DNA of 64,000 nt from RGIG8748 sp045544515 (GTDB taxonomy: Bacteria; Bacillota; Clostridia; UMGS1810), in the NCBI GenBank assembly GCA_045544515.1, contig JAZPZD010000004.1:75510-139509 (forward strand), given 5' to 3'. Within the stretch, counting starts at the first letter, position 1, and each line of letters opens with the position of its first letter. The notes beneath the pieces are model-generated. The model saw only the letters and a list, made by a program, of their open reading frames with translations. It did not search any database and had not been told where the DNA came from. This document shows, one piece after another, positions 26,724 through 34,700 of the stretch. The position numbers and the translations under genes were made by a program.

Positions 26724-27332
26724 ATGGATAACGAAGAAGTAATCATAGAGCAGGAAGTTAATGAAACAGAAGAAAAGAAAACCAACATCAAAAAGGAAAT
26801 CATAGATTGGGTGGTTTCCATAGCTGTTGCCGTAGTTATAGCTCTTGTAATCCGCACCTTTGTATTTACTATGGTCAGAGTAGACGGTGAGAGTATGGAC
26901 CCGACACTTGCACACGGAGATACACTTTTTACACAGATTATAGGATATACACCAAAGCAGGGCGACATTGTGATATTCCATCCTTCAATAAGCGAAACAG
27001 ATCGCAGTCCCAACAAGAAAACAGCATATGTAAAGAGAGTAATCGCTTTGGAAGGGCAGATTGTAGAAATCACTCCCGATGGCGATGTTGCAGTAGATGG
27101 CAAGGTGCTTAAGGAAGATTACATCGCCGATAAAATCCGTACCTATGTACCCGGCGGAACACAGTTCCCGTTCGAAGTACCCGAGGATACTATTTTTGTT
27201 TTAGGTGACAACAGAAACCGCAGCCACGACAGCCGCAGTGCAGATGTAGGTGCGGTGCCTCTTGACAACATCATCGGCAAGGCACAGGTTAGAGTATTCC
27301 CATTTAATACTATGGGCTCTTTATACAAATAA
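26724..27332 (+). CDS. lepB: Signal peptidase I
   Basis: A 202-residue type I signal peptidase. A short charged N-terminus precedes one membrane helix (about 28-50). The catalytic Ser lies in GESMDPTL (about 58) and the general-base Lys in KRVIALEG (about 104); GDNRNRSHDSR is box E. Single-helix type as in Gram-positives. The ATG at 26724 has GGAGGG upstream; an earlier ATG at 26676 lacks one. It lies between rplS and rbgA, as in many Firmicutes. Confidence 0.95.
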   Translation: MDNEEVIIEQEVNETEEKKTNIKKEIIDWVVSIAVAVVIALVIRTFVFTMVRVDGESMDPTLAHGDTLFTQIIGYTPKQGDIVIFHPSISETDRSPNKKTAYVKRVIALEGQIVEITPDGDVAVDGKVLKEDYIADKIRTYVPGGTQFPFEVPEDTIFVLGDNRNRSHDSRSADVGAVPLDNIIGKAQVRVFPFNTMGSLYK

Positions 27333-27342
27333 TTATCATATC

Positions 27343-27374
27343 GAAGGGGTTGTTATATTAACAGCCCCTTTTAT
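27343..27374 (+). terminator. Intrinsic terminator after lepB
   Basis: An 11-bp stem, AAGGGGTTGTT paired with AACAGCCCCTT around a 5-base loop, ends in TTTTAT, a good Rho-independent terminator 10 bases after lepB. Confidence 0.8.
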
Positions 27375-27395
27375 AATAAAAAGCAGGTGATATAT

Positions 27396-28253
27396 ATGGA
27401 TATACAATGGTATCCCGGTCATATGACCAAAACCAGACGAATGATGGAAGAAAATCAAAAACTCATAGATATAGTAGTGGAGCTTTTGGATGCGAGAATT
27501 CCCATTAGCAGCCGCAACCCTGCGATAGATGAGATTTTTCCGACTAAACCAAGGCTTGTTGTGTTAAACAAATCCGACATAGCAGATGCCAAAATCACTA
27601 TGGAATGGGAAAATTACTTTAAATCCAAGGGGCTTGCAGTAAAAGCCATCTCGTCTACAATGAATAAATCTCTAAATGATATTTTTTTGTCGTGCAAAGA
27701 AATACTCAAAGAAAAAATAGAACACGACAAAAAGCGAGGTCTTGTCAACCGACCTGTCAAAATGATGGTTGTGGGAATTCCAAATGTGGGCAAGTCATCT
27801 TTTATAAACAAGCTATCGGGAAAGAAAAGTGCCCAGACAGGCGACAGACCCGGTGTTACCAAGGGAAAACAATGGATAAGGCTTGCCAATTCCTTTGAGC
27901 TTTTGGATACCCCCGGCATCCTCTGGCCCAAATTCGAAGATGTTTCCGTAGGTGAAAAGCTTGCCTTTACAGGTGCTATCAAGGACGAGATTATGGATTT
28001 GGAGGATATAGCTTCCAGACTTTTGCTTGTTCTTAAGGACCGCTATCCCAATAGCCTTGCCGAAAGATACAAAATGTCTGATTTTGAGGAAATGACGGGT
28101 TACGAACTTTTGACACTTTTGGGTAGGAAGCGAGGTTTTGTGATTTCCGGAGGAGAAATCGACACCGAGCGTGCTGCAAAGATTTTGCTCGATGAGTTCC
28201 GAGGTGCCAAGCTTGGCAGAATATCGCTGGAGTCACCGGCAGATTTCGTTTGA
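27396..28253 (+). CDS. rbgA: Ribosome biogenesis GTPase RbgA (YlqF)
   Basis: A 285-residue circularly permuted GTPase needed for late 50S assembly. It starts MDIQWYPGHMTKTRR, as in the family, then has G4 NKSD, G1 GIPNVGKSS (about 127) and G3 DTPG. The ATG at 27396 is behind AGGTGA; a GTG at 27387 is less likely. It begins the rbgA-rnhB-yraN group. Confidence 0.95.
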   Translation: MDIQWYPGHMTKTRRMMEENQKLIDIVVELLDARIPISSRNPAIDEIFPTKPRLVVLNKSDIADAKITMEWENYFKSKGLAVKAISSTMNKSLNDIFLSCKEILKEKIEHDKKRGLVNRPVKMMVVGIPNVGKSSFINKLSGKKSAQTGDRPGVTKGKQWIRLANSFELLDTPGILWPKFEDVSVGEKLAFTGAIKDEIMDLEDIASRLLLVLKDRYPNSLAERYKMSDFEEMTGYELLTLLGRKRGFVISGGEIDTERAAKILLDEFRGAKLGRISLESPADFV

Positions 28254-28266
28254 GAGGACAGATACT

Positions 28267-28884
28267 ATGGCTGAAAAAATAAATATGCTTGAATACGAAA
28301 ATAAATATTATGAAAAAGGGTATAATCTGATTGCCGGTGTAGATGAGGCAGGCAGGGGACCTCTTGCAGGACCTGTATTTGCTGCGGCAGTTGTTTTTGA
28401 AAAAGGTACTGTCATACCCGAAATCAATGATTCCAAAAAACTCACCGAAAAGAAGAGGGAAGAGCTTTTTGATGTGATAAAGGAAAAAGCACTCTATTAT
28501 TCTATAGTCAGTGCCGACGAAAAGGAAATAGACCGAATAAATATACTGAATGCAACATATAAATGCTTTAATGCGGCAGTATCCGAGCTTGGTGCTATGC
28601 CTGATGTAGTTCTTATAGACGGAAACCGTTGTGGCGAAATGCCCACCGAGTACGAAACCATAGTAAAAGGCGATGCCAGGAGTATGTCTATAGCTGCTGC
28701 ATCTATCCTTGCCAAAGTTGCCAGAGACAGATATATAACAGAGCTTGACAGCAAATATCCCGAGTATAATTTCAAAAAACATAAGGGCTATGGTACCAAA
28801 GAGCATTTGGAATTAATTGCAAAATTCGGTCCTTGTCCTATTCACAGAATGACTTTCAAAGGTGTAAAGGAGCACATAAGATGA
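28267..28884 (+). CDS. rnhB: Ribonuclease HII
   Basis: A 205-residue RNase HII that removes ribonucleotides from DNA and RNA primers. The active-site DEAGRGPLAGPV is at about residue 22; NDSKKL and the C-terminal HKGYGTKEH and HRMTFKGV motifs are present. The ATG follows GAGAGGAC. Its stop overlaps yraN in an ATGA. Confidence 0.95.
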   Translation: MAEKINMLEYENKYYEKGYNLIAGVDEAGRGPLAGPVFAAAVVFEKGTVIPEINDSKKLTEKKREELFDVIKEKALYYSIVSADEKEIDRINILNATYKCFNAAVSELGAMPDVVLIDGNRCGEMPTEYETIVKGDARSMSIAAASILAKVARDRYITELDSKYPEYNFKKHKGYGTKEHLELIAKFGPCPIHRMTFKGVKEHIR

Positions 28885-29228
28885 ACACTGTGCTCATAGG
28901 TAAATTCGGTGAGGATACAGCCCAAAAGTATCTTTTGGAAAACGGCTACAAAATTTTAAAGAGAAACTACAGAGCCGCCGGTGGCGAAATTGATATCATA
29001 GCAAAAAAAGGCGACCATCTCTCGTTTGTCGAGGTAAAGAGCCGTACTGATAAAAAATACGGCTATGCTGCAGATGCAGTAAATTATCCTAAACAAAAGA
29101 AGATAATAAATACCGCAAGGGCTTTCCTTATGGGATACACCGATTATGATACTGTATCCTTTGATGTGTGTGAGATATACACCAAAGATAGATACATCAA
29201 TTACATAGAAAACGCTTTTACTTTATGA
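28881..29228 (+). CDS. YraN family protein (UPF0102)
   Basis: A 115-residue protein with a restriction-endonuclease-like core: GEIDIIAKKG and FVEVKSR match the D...ExK nuclease motif. Members are nearly universal in bacteria and usually follow rnhB, as here through a 4-base ATGA overlap. The biological role is not settled; DNA processing or repair has been proposed. Confidence 0.9.
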   Translation: MNTVLIGKFGEDTAQKYLLENGYKILKRNYRAAGGEIDIIAKKGDHLSFVEVKSRTDKKYGYAADAVNYPKQKKIINTARAFLMGYTDYDTVSFDVCEIYTKDRYINYIENAFTL

Positions 29229-29325
29229 TTTGATTGAAAAAACGGCAAAAAATTTCAAAAATGCACATATATTTGGCTGTTTTTGTTTGTTATTTGGTAA
29301 AAACTGAAATTTTGAAACAAAAAAC

Positions 29326-29354
29326 TTGCATTTTTTGTTTTAGTGTGTTAAAAT
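29326..29354 (+). promoter_or_regulatory. Promoter before the aminotransferase gene (TTGCAT type)
   Basis: TTGCAT (29326-29331), 17 bases, TAAAAT (29349-29354). The first 14 bases and the last 13 bases of this element match the rplS promoter at 26146-26177. Confidence 0.7.
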
Positions 29355-29403
29355 ATAGAAAATTTTGTTATATTATGATTATTAGTAAAAACCGGAGGAT
29401 TTT

Positions 29404-30588
29404 ATGGAACTTTCAAACAAATTCAAAACTATATCTCCCTCGCCGACTTTGGTAATAGATTCCAAGTTCAAACAGATGAAGGCAGACGGCCTTGATGTTG
29501 TTGGCTTTGGTGCAGGAGAGCCGGACTTTGATACTCCAAAACATATCAAAGATGCCGCTATCAAAGCAATTATGGACGGTAAAACAAAGTATACCCCCGC
29601 ATCAGGTACTATAGAACTCAAAAAAGCAATCTGCGACAAGCTCCAAAGAGATAACGGACTTAGCTATGATGTTTCCAATATTGTTGTAAGCAACGGTGCC
29701 AAGCATTCTCTAATCAATGTTTTCGGAGCTATCTTAAATCCCGGTGATGAGGTAATAATCCCCGCACCATATTGGGTAAGCTATCCCGAAATGGTTAAGT
29801 ACAACGACGGTGTTCCGGTTGTGATATTTACAACTGAAGAGAATGATTTCAAGTTTTCTGCAAAGCAGTTCAGAGAGGCAATCACACCCAAGACAAAGGC
29901 GATTGTATTAAATAGCCCCTCTAATCCTACAGGTATGGTATATACCAGGGAAGAACTCGAAGAAATAGCTGCAGTTGCTGTTGAAAACAATATCTATGTT
30001 GTTTCCGACGAAATTTATGAATATCTTATATATGACGGCGAAAAGCACACAAGCATTGCGTCTTTTAATGACAAGATAAAAGACCTTACAATAATCGTAA
30101 ATGGCGTATCCAAGACATATGCTATGACCGGTTGGAGAATTGGCTATACCGCATCAAATGCCCAAATTGCCAAAGCTATGAGCAATGTTCAGAGCCACAC
30201 CACCTCTAACCCCAACTCCATTGCACAGGTTGCAACAGTTGCGGCACTTACAGGTCCAACAGACGAATTGGAGGTTATGATCAAGGCTTTTGACGAAAGA
30301 AGAAAGTATATGGTCGAAAGAATTAATTCTGTTGACGGAGTCAGCTGCTTAACACCCAAGGGTGCCTTTTATGTAATGATGAACATATCCAAACTAAAGG
30401 GCAAAACAATCTGCGGCAAATTAATCGAAAGTGCAGACGACTTTGCTGAAGTATTTCTGGAAAAGGAGCTCGTTGCAGTTGTTCCCGGTAACGGTTTTGA
30501 TGCACCCGACTATGTTCGTTGGTCATATGCCACCAGTCTCGAAAATATCAAAGAGGGTATAGACAGACTCGAAAACCTCTTGAAATAA
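29404..30588 (+). CDS. Aspartate/aromatic class I aminotransferase (AspC-like)
   Basis: A 394-residue PLP-dependent fold type I aminotransferase of the subgroup Igamma aspartate transaminases. It has GAGEPDFDTP, a PLP site with SNGAKHS, NSPSNPTGMVY, SDEIYEYL, the Schiff-base lysine in SKTYAMTGWRIGY (about 236) and the carboxylate-binding arginine in VRWSYA. It would interconvert aspartate and oxaloacetate. The ATG has CCGGAGG upstream. It is monocistronic, with its own promoter and terminator. Confidence 0.92.
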   Translation: MELSNKFKTISPSPTLVIDSKFKQMKADGLDVVGFGAGEPDFDTPKHIKDAAIKAIMDGKTKYTPASGTIELKKAICDKLQRDNGLSYDVSNIVVSNGAKHSLINVFGAILNPGDEVIIPAPYWVSYPEMVKYNDGVPVVIFTTEENDFKFSAKQFREAITPKTKAIVLNSPSNPTGMVYTREELEEIAAVAVENNIYVVSDEIYEYLIYDGEKHTSIASFNDKIKDLTIIVNGVSKTYAMTGWRIGYTASNAQIAKAMSNVQSHTTSNPNSIAQVATVAALTGPTDELEVMIKAFDERRKYMVERINSVDGVSCLTPKGAFYVMMNISKLKGKTICGKLIESADDFAEVFLEKELVAVVPGNGFDAPDYVRWSYATSLENIKEGIDRLENLLK

Positions 30589-30596
30589 TCGTTATC

Positions 30597-30637
30597 AAAA
30601 TGCTGTTCTTTGACAAAGGAACAGCATTTTTGTTTTA
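30597..30637 (+). terminator. Intrinsic terminator after the aminotransferase gene
   Basis: A 12-bp stem, AAAATGCTGTTC with GAACAGCATTTT, is followed by TTGTTTT, a strong Rho-independent terminator. Confidence 0.88.
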
Positions 30638-30651
30638 TTCCATAAAATAGG

Positions 30652-30680
30652 TTGATTTTATTTTTTAAACATTGTATAAT
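30652..30680 (+). promoter_or_regulatory. Promoter for the GT26-thyX-tmk operon
   Basis: TTGATT (30652-30657), 17-base spacer, TATAAT (30675-30680), 28 bases before the GT26 start codon. Confidence 0.75.
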
Positions 30681-30707
30681 AAGTGTATATTGATTTGGAG
30701 GCTTTTT

Positions 30708-31448
30708 ATGGACAAGGTTAATATACTCGGTGTTGGTGTAAGTAAATATACTATAGACGCTGCTGCAAATAAGATTGTAGAATTTATATGCAACGGCACA
30801 AGGAAAAAGTGTGTGTACACCCCAAATTCCGAAATCATAATGATGGCATACCGCGACAGCAATTTCAGAGAGCTTTTGAACTCTGCAGACATCCTTACCG
30901 CAGACGGTATAGGCGTTGTTTATGCGTCAAAGATACTTTCTAACCCGATATCAGAGAGAGCCGCAGGCTACGATATTGCCTGCAAGGTTTTGGAGCTTTT
31001 GGCACCTATGGGCAAGAATGTGTATCTGTTTGGTGCAAAGCCCGGTGTCGCACAGCAAGCCGGAGAGGAAATGAAAAAGAGATACCCCGGCATTGTAATC
31101 TCAGGCACAAGTGACGGATATTTTGACACCGAAAAGGAAAAACAGATTATATCGGATATCAACGAAAAGAAGCCCGACCTGCTTTTTGTATGTCTTGGAG
31201 CACCCAAACAGGAAAAATGGCTTAATGAACACAAAGACGAATTGGATTTTGGCGTTGCAATGGGTATCGGCGGAAGTCTTGATGTTTTTGCAGGTACTGT
31301 TAAAAGAGCACCGGAATTCTATCAGAAACACGGTATAGAATGGCTTTACAGACTTTTGAAGCAACCATCAAGATTTATCAGAATGTTAGACCTGCCTAAA
31401 TTTGGCTTTACGGTGTTAATAAACGGAAGAAAATATCCACAGGAGTGA
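30708..31448 (+). CDS. WecG/TagA/CpsF family glycosyltransferase (GT26)
   Basis: A 246-residue GT26 enzyme with NSEIIMMAYRD, ADGIGVVYASK, LFGAKPGVA, PDLLFVCLGAPKQEKW and GIGGSLDVFAG, ending with the positively charged GIEWLYRLLKQPSRF membrane-binding tail. TagA uses UDP-ManNAc to add the second sugar to GlcNAc-PP-undecaprenol in wall teichoic acid synthesis. A linkage-unit or other glycan role fits. No other teichoic genes are nearby. The ATG at 30708 has TTGGAGGC upstream. Its stop lies immediately before the thyX start. Confidence 0.9.
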   Translation: MDKVNILGVGVSKYTIDAAANKIVEFICNGTRKKCVYTPNSEIIMMAYRDSNFRELLNSADILTADGIGVVYASKILSNPISERAAGYDIACKVLELLAPMGKNVYLFGAKPGVAQQAGEEMKKRYPGIVISGTSDGYFDTEKEKQIISDINEKKPDLLFVCLGAPKQEKWLNEHKDELDFGVAMGIGGSLDVFAGTVKRAPEFYQKHGIEWLYRLLKQPSRFIRMLDLPKFGFTVLINGRKYPQE

Positions 31449-31450
31449 TT

Positions 31451-32212
31451 ATGATGAATGTAGAATTATTGCAGTACAATCCCGATTGCGAAAAGATAGT
31501 TGCAGCGGCAGCAAAGCTTTGTTATTCTTCATCGGAAATAGACGGCATATTAAACGGACTTGACAAAGAAAAGACCGATGCATTTATCGACAAACTTATG
31601 AGTATGGGCCACGAAAGTCCCATAGAACATATTTCTTTCACATTTGGGATAGAAGGTGTTTCAAGGAGCCTTCTTGCACAGTTTACAAGGCATAGAATTG
31701 CTAGTTATAGCGTTAAATCCCAAAGGTATGTAAATGAGGGTAAATTTGAATACATCACACCGCCCGAGATAGAAAACAATCCCGAAGCAAAGAAAATCTT
31801 TGAAGAAGCTATGGCAGATGACCTTAAGAAATACAATGAAATTTCTGAAATCCTGTTCAAAAAGCACTATGCAGATATGCTCCAATCCGGTGTCAGCGAA
31901 AAAAGAGCAAAAAATGCTGCAGAAAAAAAGGCAATAGAGGATGCAAGATACATACTTCCGAATGCCTGCGAAACAAAGATGATTGCCACCTTTAATGCAA
32001 GGAGCTTGCTTAATTTCTTTAATCACCGTTGCTGCGAGAGAGCACAGTGGGAGATAAGAGATATGGCAACCAAAATGCTTATGCTTGTAAAAGATGTTGC
32101 ACCTACTTTGTTTAAATACGCGGGTCCGTCGTGTGTTAATGGTCCGTGTCCTGAGGGTGCAATGAGCTGCGGCAAAGCTCTTGAAAAAAGAAAGCTGTTT
32201 CTGGGAGAATAA
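31451..32212 (+). CDS. thyX: FAD-dependent thymidylate synthase ThyX
   Basis: Flavin-dependent thymidylate synthase (about 253 residues) that makes dTMP from dUMP with methylene-tetrahydrofolate and NAD(P)H. The ThyX motif is RHRIASYSVKSQRY, preceded by HESPIEH, with the nucleotide-binding RSLLNFF...RAQWEIR region. Either ATG of the ATGATG at 31451-31456 may be used; AGGAG lies 5 or 8 bases ahead. It is 2 bases after the GT26 stop and 1 base before tmk. Confidence 0.95.
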   Translation: MMNVELLQYNPDCEKIVAAAAKLCYSSSEIDGILNGLDKEKTDAFIDKLMSMGHESPIEHISFTFGIEGVSRSLLAQFTRHRIASYSVKSQRYVNEGKFEYITPPEIENNPEAKKIFEEAMADDLKKYNEISEILFKKHYADMLQSGVSEKRAKNAAEKKAIEDARYILPNACETKMIATFNARSLLNFFNHRCCERAQWEIRDMATKMLMLVKDVAPTLFKYAGPSCVNGPCPEGAMSCGKALEKRKLFLGE

Positions 32213-32213
32213 A

Positions 32214-32891
32214 ATGAAAAATTACAAGCTTGTGGTTATAGAGGGTGTGGATTCCAGCGGCAAGCAAACTCAATCTGACATCCTTATGGACAATATAAAA
32301 AACATCGGGTTACCTGTGGAAAAAATTGTTTTTCCTAATTACGAAAGCGATACCTCTTCACTTGTAAAGCGGTATCTTGGCGGCGAATTCGGTTCAAATG
32401 CAAATGATGTAAATCCTTATACTGCGTCGGCTTTTTTTGCGGTAGACAGGGTAGGGAGCATATATTCTGTTTGGAAAGAAAGACTTGAAAACACCAAGAT
32501 AGTTATAGCGGACAGATATGTAACTTCGAATATGATACATCAGGCATCTAAAATCGAAAATTCTGCCGAAAGGGAGGCTTTTCTTGATTGGGTATATGAT
32601 TTTGAATATGAAAAGTTAAATCTGCCCAAGCCCGATTTAATAATATTTTTAGATATGCCTGTTAAATATGCAATGCAGCTTATGGCAAACAGGCTAAACA
32701 AAATTAATTCTTCGGAGATAAAGGACATTCACGAGTCTGACGAAGACTATCTTAACAAGTCATATGACAATGCCGTATCTGTAGCAGAAAAGTATGGCTG
32801 GCATAGGATATCTTGTGTAAAAGACGGGTGCATAAGAACAATAGACGATATTTCCAAAGAAATCTTTGAGGTTTTTAAAACAATTTTATAA
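32214..32891 (+). CDS. tmk: Thymidylate kinase (dTMP kinase)
   Basis: A 225-residue P-loop kinase with EGVDSSGKQTQS (Walker A), FPNYES, the DR motif in IADRYVTSN and a lid region after LANRLNK. It phosphorylates dTMP to dTDP. The P-loop has SS where many bacterial Tmk proteins have GA/GSG, and the enzyme is of the longer subgroup. It starts one base after thyX, so the operon supplies two successive steps of dTTP synthesis. Confidence 0.9.
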   Translation: MKNYKLVVIEGVDSSGKQTQSDILMDNIKNIGLPVEKIVFPNYESDTSSLVKRYLGGEFGSNANDVNPYTASAFFAVDRVGSIYSVWKERLENTKIVIADRYVTSNMIHQASKIENSAEREAFLDWVYDFEYEKLNLPKPDLIIFLDMPVKYAMQLMANRLNKINSSEIKDIHESDEDYLNKSYDNAVSVAEKYGWHRISCVKDGCIRTIDDISKEIFEVFKTIL

Positions 32892-32895
32892 ACAA

Positions 32896-32917
32896 AGGGG
32901 ATGCTGCAGCATCCCTT
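32896..32917 (+). terminator. Palindromic hairpin between tmk and tRNA-Arg
   Basis: The 18-base perfect palindrome GGGATGCTGCAGCATCCC (32898-32915), extended by flanking pairs, follows tmk by 6 bases and ends 6 bases before the tRNA. There is no T tract, so it may be a weak terminator or a tRNA 5'-processing hairpin. Confidence 0.5.
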
Positions 32918-32922
32918 GATAT

Positions 32923-32997
32923 GCGTCTGTAGCTCAATGGATAGAGCGCCGGCCTCCGACGCCGGGCGTGCAGGTTCAATTCCTGTCAGGCGTACCA
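32923..32997 (+). tRNA. tRNA-Arg (anticodon CCG)
   Basis: A complete cloverleaf with encoded CCA. Acceptor stem 32923-32929/32987-32993 (with a G-T pair at its base), D stem GCTC/GAGC, anticodon stem CCGGC/GCCGG around a 7-base loop with CCG at 32956-32958, a 4-base variable loop and T arm GCAGG-TTCAATT-CCTGT. It reads CGG arginine codons. Confidence 0.95.
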
Positions 32998-33040
32998 AAA
33001 ATCGACATTCTTCAACAGAGGAATGTCGATTTTACTTATT
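32998..33040 (+). terminator. Intrinsic terminator of tRNA-Arg
   Basis: A 13-bp stem, AAATCGACATTC and partner GAATGTCGATTT, begins right at the tRNA 3' end and is followed by T-rich sequence. Confidence 0.8.
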
Positions 33041-33108
33041 ACCTTTTCACTCTTCACTATTCCCTAAAAGCCCATGTTGATTTTTGGAAAGTAATAAGTA
33101 ATAGTGAA
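33034..33108. repeat. Crossed short inverted repeats in the tRNA-argH gap
   Basis: ACTTATTAC (33034-33042) is complementary to GTAATAAGT (33091-33099), and TTCACTATT (33053-33061) to AATAGTGAA (33100-33108). The pairs interlock rather than nest. This may be debris of a dispersed intergenic repeat. The rest of the 33,041-33,183 gap shows no gene. Confidence 0.35.
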
Positions 33109-33183
33109 TAAGGAAGAAGTTAATGTTGCTTTGCTAACGAAAAGCTTATTTTTATATGCATCTATATTGTTCTCCTTTTGCCA

Positions 33184-33219
33184 GAAAAAAAAGACATTAT
33201 TCTTTATCGAATAATGTCT
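33184..33219 (-). terminator. Intrinsic terminator of argGH
   Basis: On the minus strand an 11-bp stem (AGACATTATTC with GAATAATGTCT) is followed by eight T residues, 45 bases beyond the argH stop. Confidence 0.88.
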
Positions 33220-33264
33220 CAAAAAGTCTGGGATTTTTTAGTTTTTCAAAGTCTGCGACAATAT

Positions 33265-34641
33265 TCATAAGTTGGCTATAAACTTTTCTCCCTCGTTTAT
33301 ACTGTGCATCACAGCTTCCTTTGCGGGACCGCCTATGATTTTGCGGTCTTTTACGCAGGTTTCAAGCGAGATTGCCTCGTATATGTCTTCTTCAATTATA
33401 TCCGAACAATTTTTAAATTCTTCCATTGTAAAGTCCGAGAGTGCCTTGGAATTTTGTATTGCATAGAGAACCATCTTTCCTATGACCTCGTGTGCCTCTC
33501 TAAAGGGCATACCTTTTTTAACAAGGTAGTCTGCAGCATCAGTCGCATTGGTAAAGCCCTGACCTGCACCCTTTAGCATATTTTCCTTGTTTACCTTCAT
33601 AGAAACAATCATTTTTTCAAATACGGGCAGGCACAATTTAACAGTATCCACAGCATCAAATATACATTCCTTGTCTTCCTGCATATCCTTGTTGTATGCC
33701 AGGGGGATGCCTTTCATAGTTGTAAGAATGCTAACAAGGTCTCCGTATACTCTGCCGGATTTGCCGCGTATAAGCTCGGCAACATCGGGGTTTTTCTTTT
33801 GGGGCATTATGGAGCTACCTGTAGAGCAACTGTCATCCATTTCCACAAAAGAAAACTCGTTGGAGTTCCAGAGTATGAGCTCTTCGCAAAAACGGCTAAG
33901 ATGCATCATACATATGCTAATTGCTCCTGCAAGCTCTATTACAAAATCTCTGTCCGATACACCGTCTATGGAGTTTAATGTAACAGAAGAAAATCCAAGT
34001 TCATCTGCCACAAACTGTCTGTCAAGAGGATATGTGGTTGCGGCAAGTGCCCCCGAGCCGAGAGGCATAACATTTGTTCTTTTGTAAGTGTCTTCGAGCC
34101 TTGTTATATCTCTTTTAAACATCTCAAAGTAAGCCATAAGGTGATGCGATAGTGTAATAGGCTGTGCTTTTTGAAGATGTGTGTACCCGGGCATAATGGT
34201 ATCAAGATGCTCTTTTGCAAGGTTAAGTAGAGCATTTTCAAGTGATACAAGCATATCTTTAATTTCGCATATCTCGTCTTTCAGGTACATTCTTATATCT
34301 AATGCTACCTGGTCGTTACGGCTTCTGCCCGTATGCAGTCTCTTGCCTGTGTCACCGATTTTCTCTATGAGCATAGTTTCCACATTCATATGGATATCCT
34401 CTGCATCAATCATAAATTCCAGTTTGCCGTTTTCTATATCGGTTAATATCTCTTTAAGACCGTCTATGATTTTTTCTGCCTCGGATACATCTATAACACC
34501 GCATTTTCCAAGCATTTTAGCGTGTGCGATGCTTCCCTTTATATCCTGGCGGTACATTCTTGCATCAAAACGGATAGACGAATGAAAGTCATTTACTTCT
34601 TTGTCTGTGTTTTTGGAAAATCTTCCACCCCAAAGTTTCAT
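33265..34641 (-). CDS. argH: Argininosuccinate lyase
   Basis: A 458-residue fumarase/aspartase-superfamily enzyme that splits argininosuccinate into arginine and fumarate. It begins MKLWGGRFSKNTDKEV, has HTGRSRNDQVALD, YTHLQKAQPITLSHH and the GSSIMPQKKNPD signature containing the catalytic serine loop. It follows argG on the minus strand by 59 bases and shares its promoter. Confidence 0.97.
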   Translation of the reverse strand: MKLWGGRFSKNTDKEVNDFHSSIRFDARMYRQDIKGSIAHAKMLGKCGVIDVSEAEKIIDGLKEILTDIENGKLEFMIDAEDIHMNVETMLIEKIGDTGKRLHTGRSRNDQVALDIRMYLKDEICEIKDMLVSLENALLNLAKEHLDTIMPGYTHLQKAQPITLSHHLMAYFEMFKRDITRLEDTYKRTNVMPLGSGALAATTYPLDRQFVADELGFSSVTLNSIDGVSDRDFVIELAGAISICMMHLSRFCEELILWNSNEFSFVEMDDSCSTGSSIMPQKKNPDVAELIRGKSGRVYGDLVSILTTMKGIPLAYNKDMQEDKECIFDAVDTVKLCLPVFEKMIVSMKVNKENMLKGAGQGFTNATDAADYLVKKGMPFREAHEVIGKMVLYAIQNSKALSDFTMEEFKNCSDIIEEDIYEAISLETCVKDRKIIGGPAKEAVMHSINEGEKFIANL

Positions 34642-34664
34642 ATCGGTTTTTTCCTTTCATAAAT

Positions 34665-34694
34665 TTTTCCGGTGAGATAAATCCCACCGGAAAA
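34665..34694 (-). terminator. Intercistronic hairpin between argG and argH
   Basis: A 10-bp stem, TTTTCCGGTG with CACCGGAAAA, sits between the two genes. On the minus strand it is followed by A residues and then a short T run, so it should attenuate argH at most partly, or stabilise the argG mRNA. Confidence 0.5.
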
Positions 34695-34700
34695 CAATAA

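Noticed and set aside
29234..29455. A 73-codon plus-strand frame between yraN and the aminotransferase
   Set aside because: It spans the promoter and the ribosome site of the aminotransferase and has no ribosome site of its own.
32923..33264. tRNA-Arg as the attachment site of an integrated element
   Set aside because: No integrase gene and no repeated copy of the tRNA 3' end was found; argH follows normally on the other strand.
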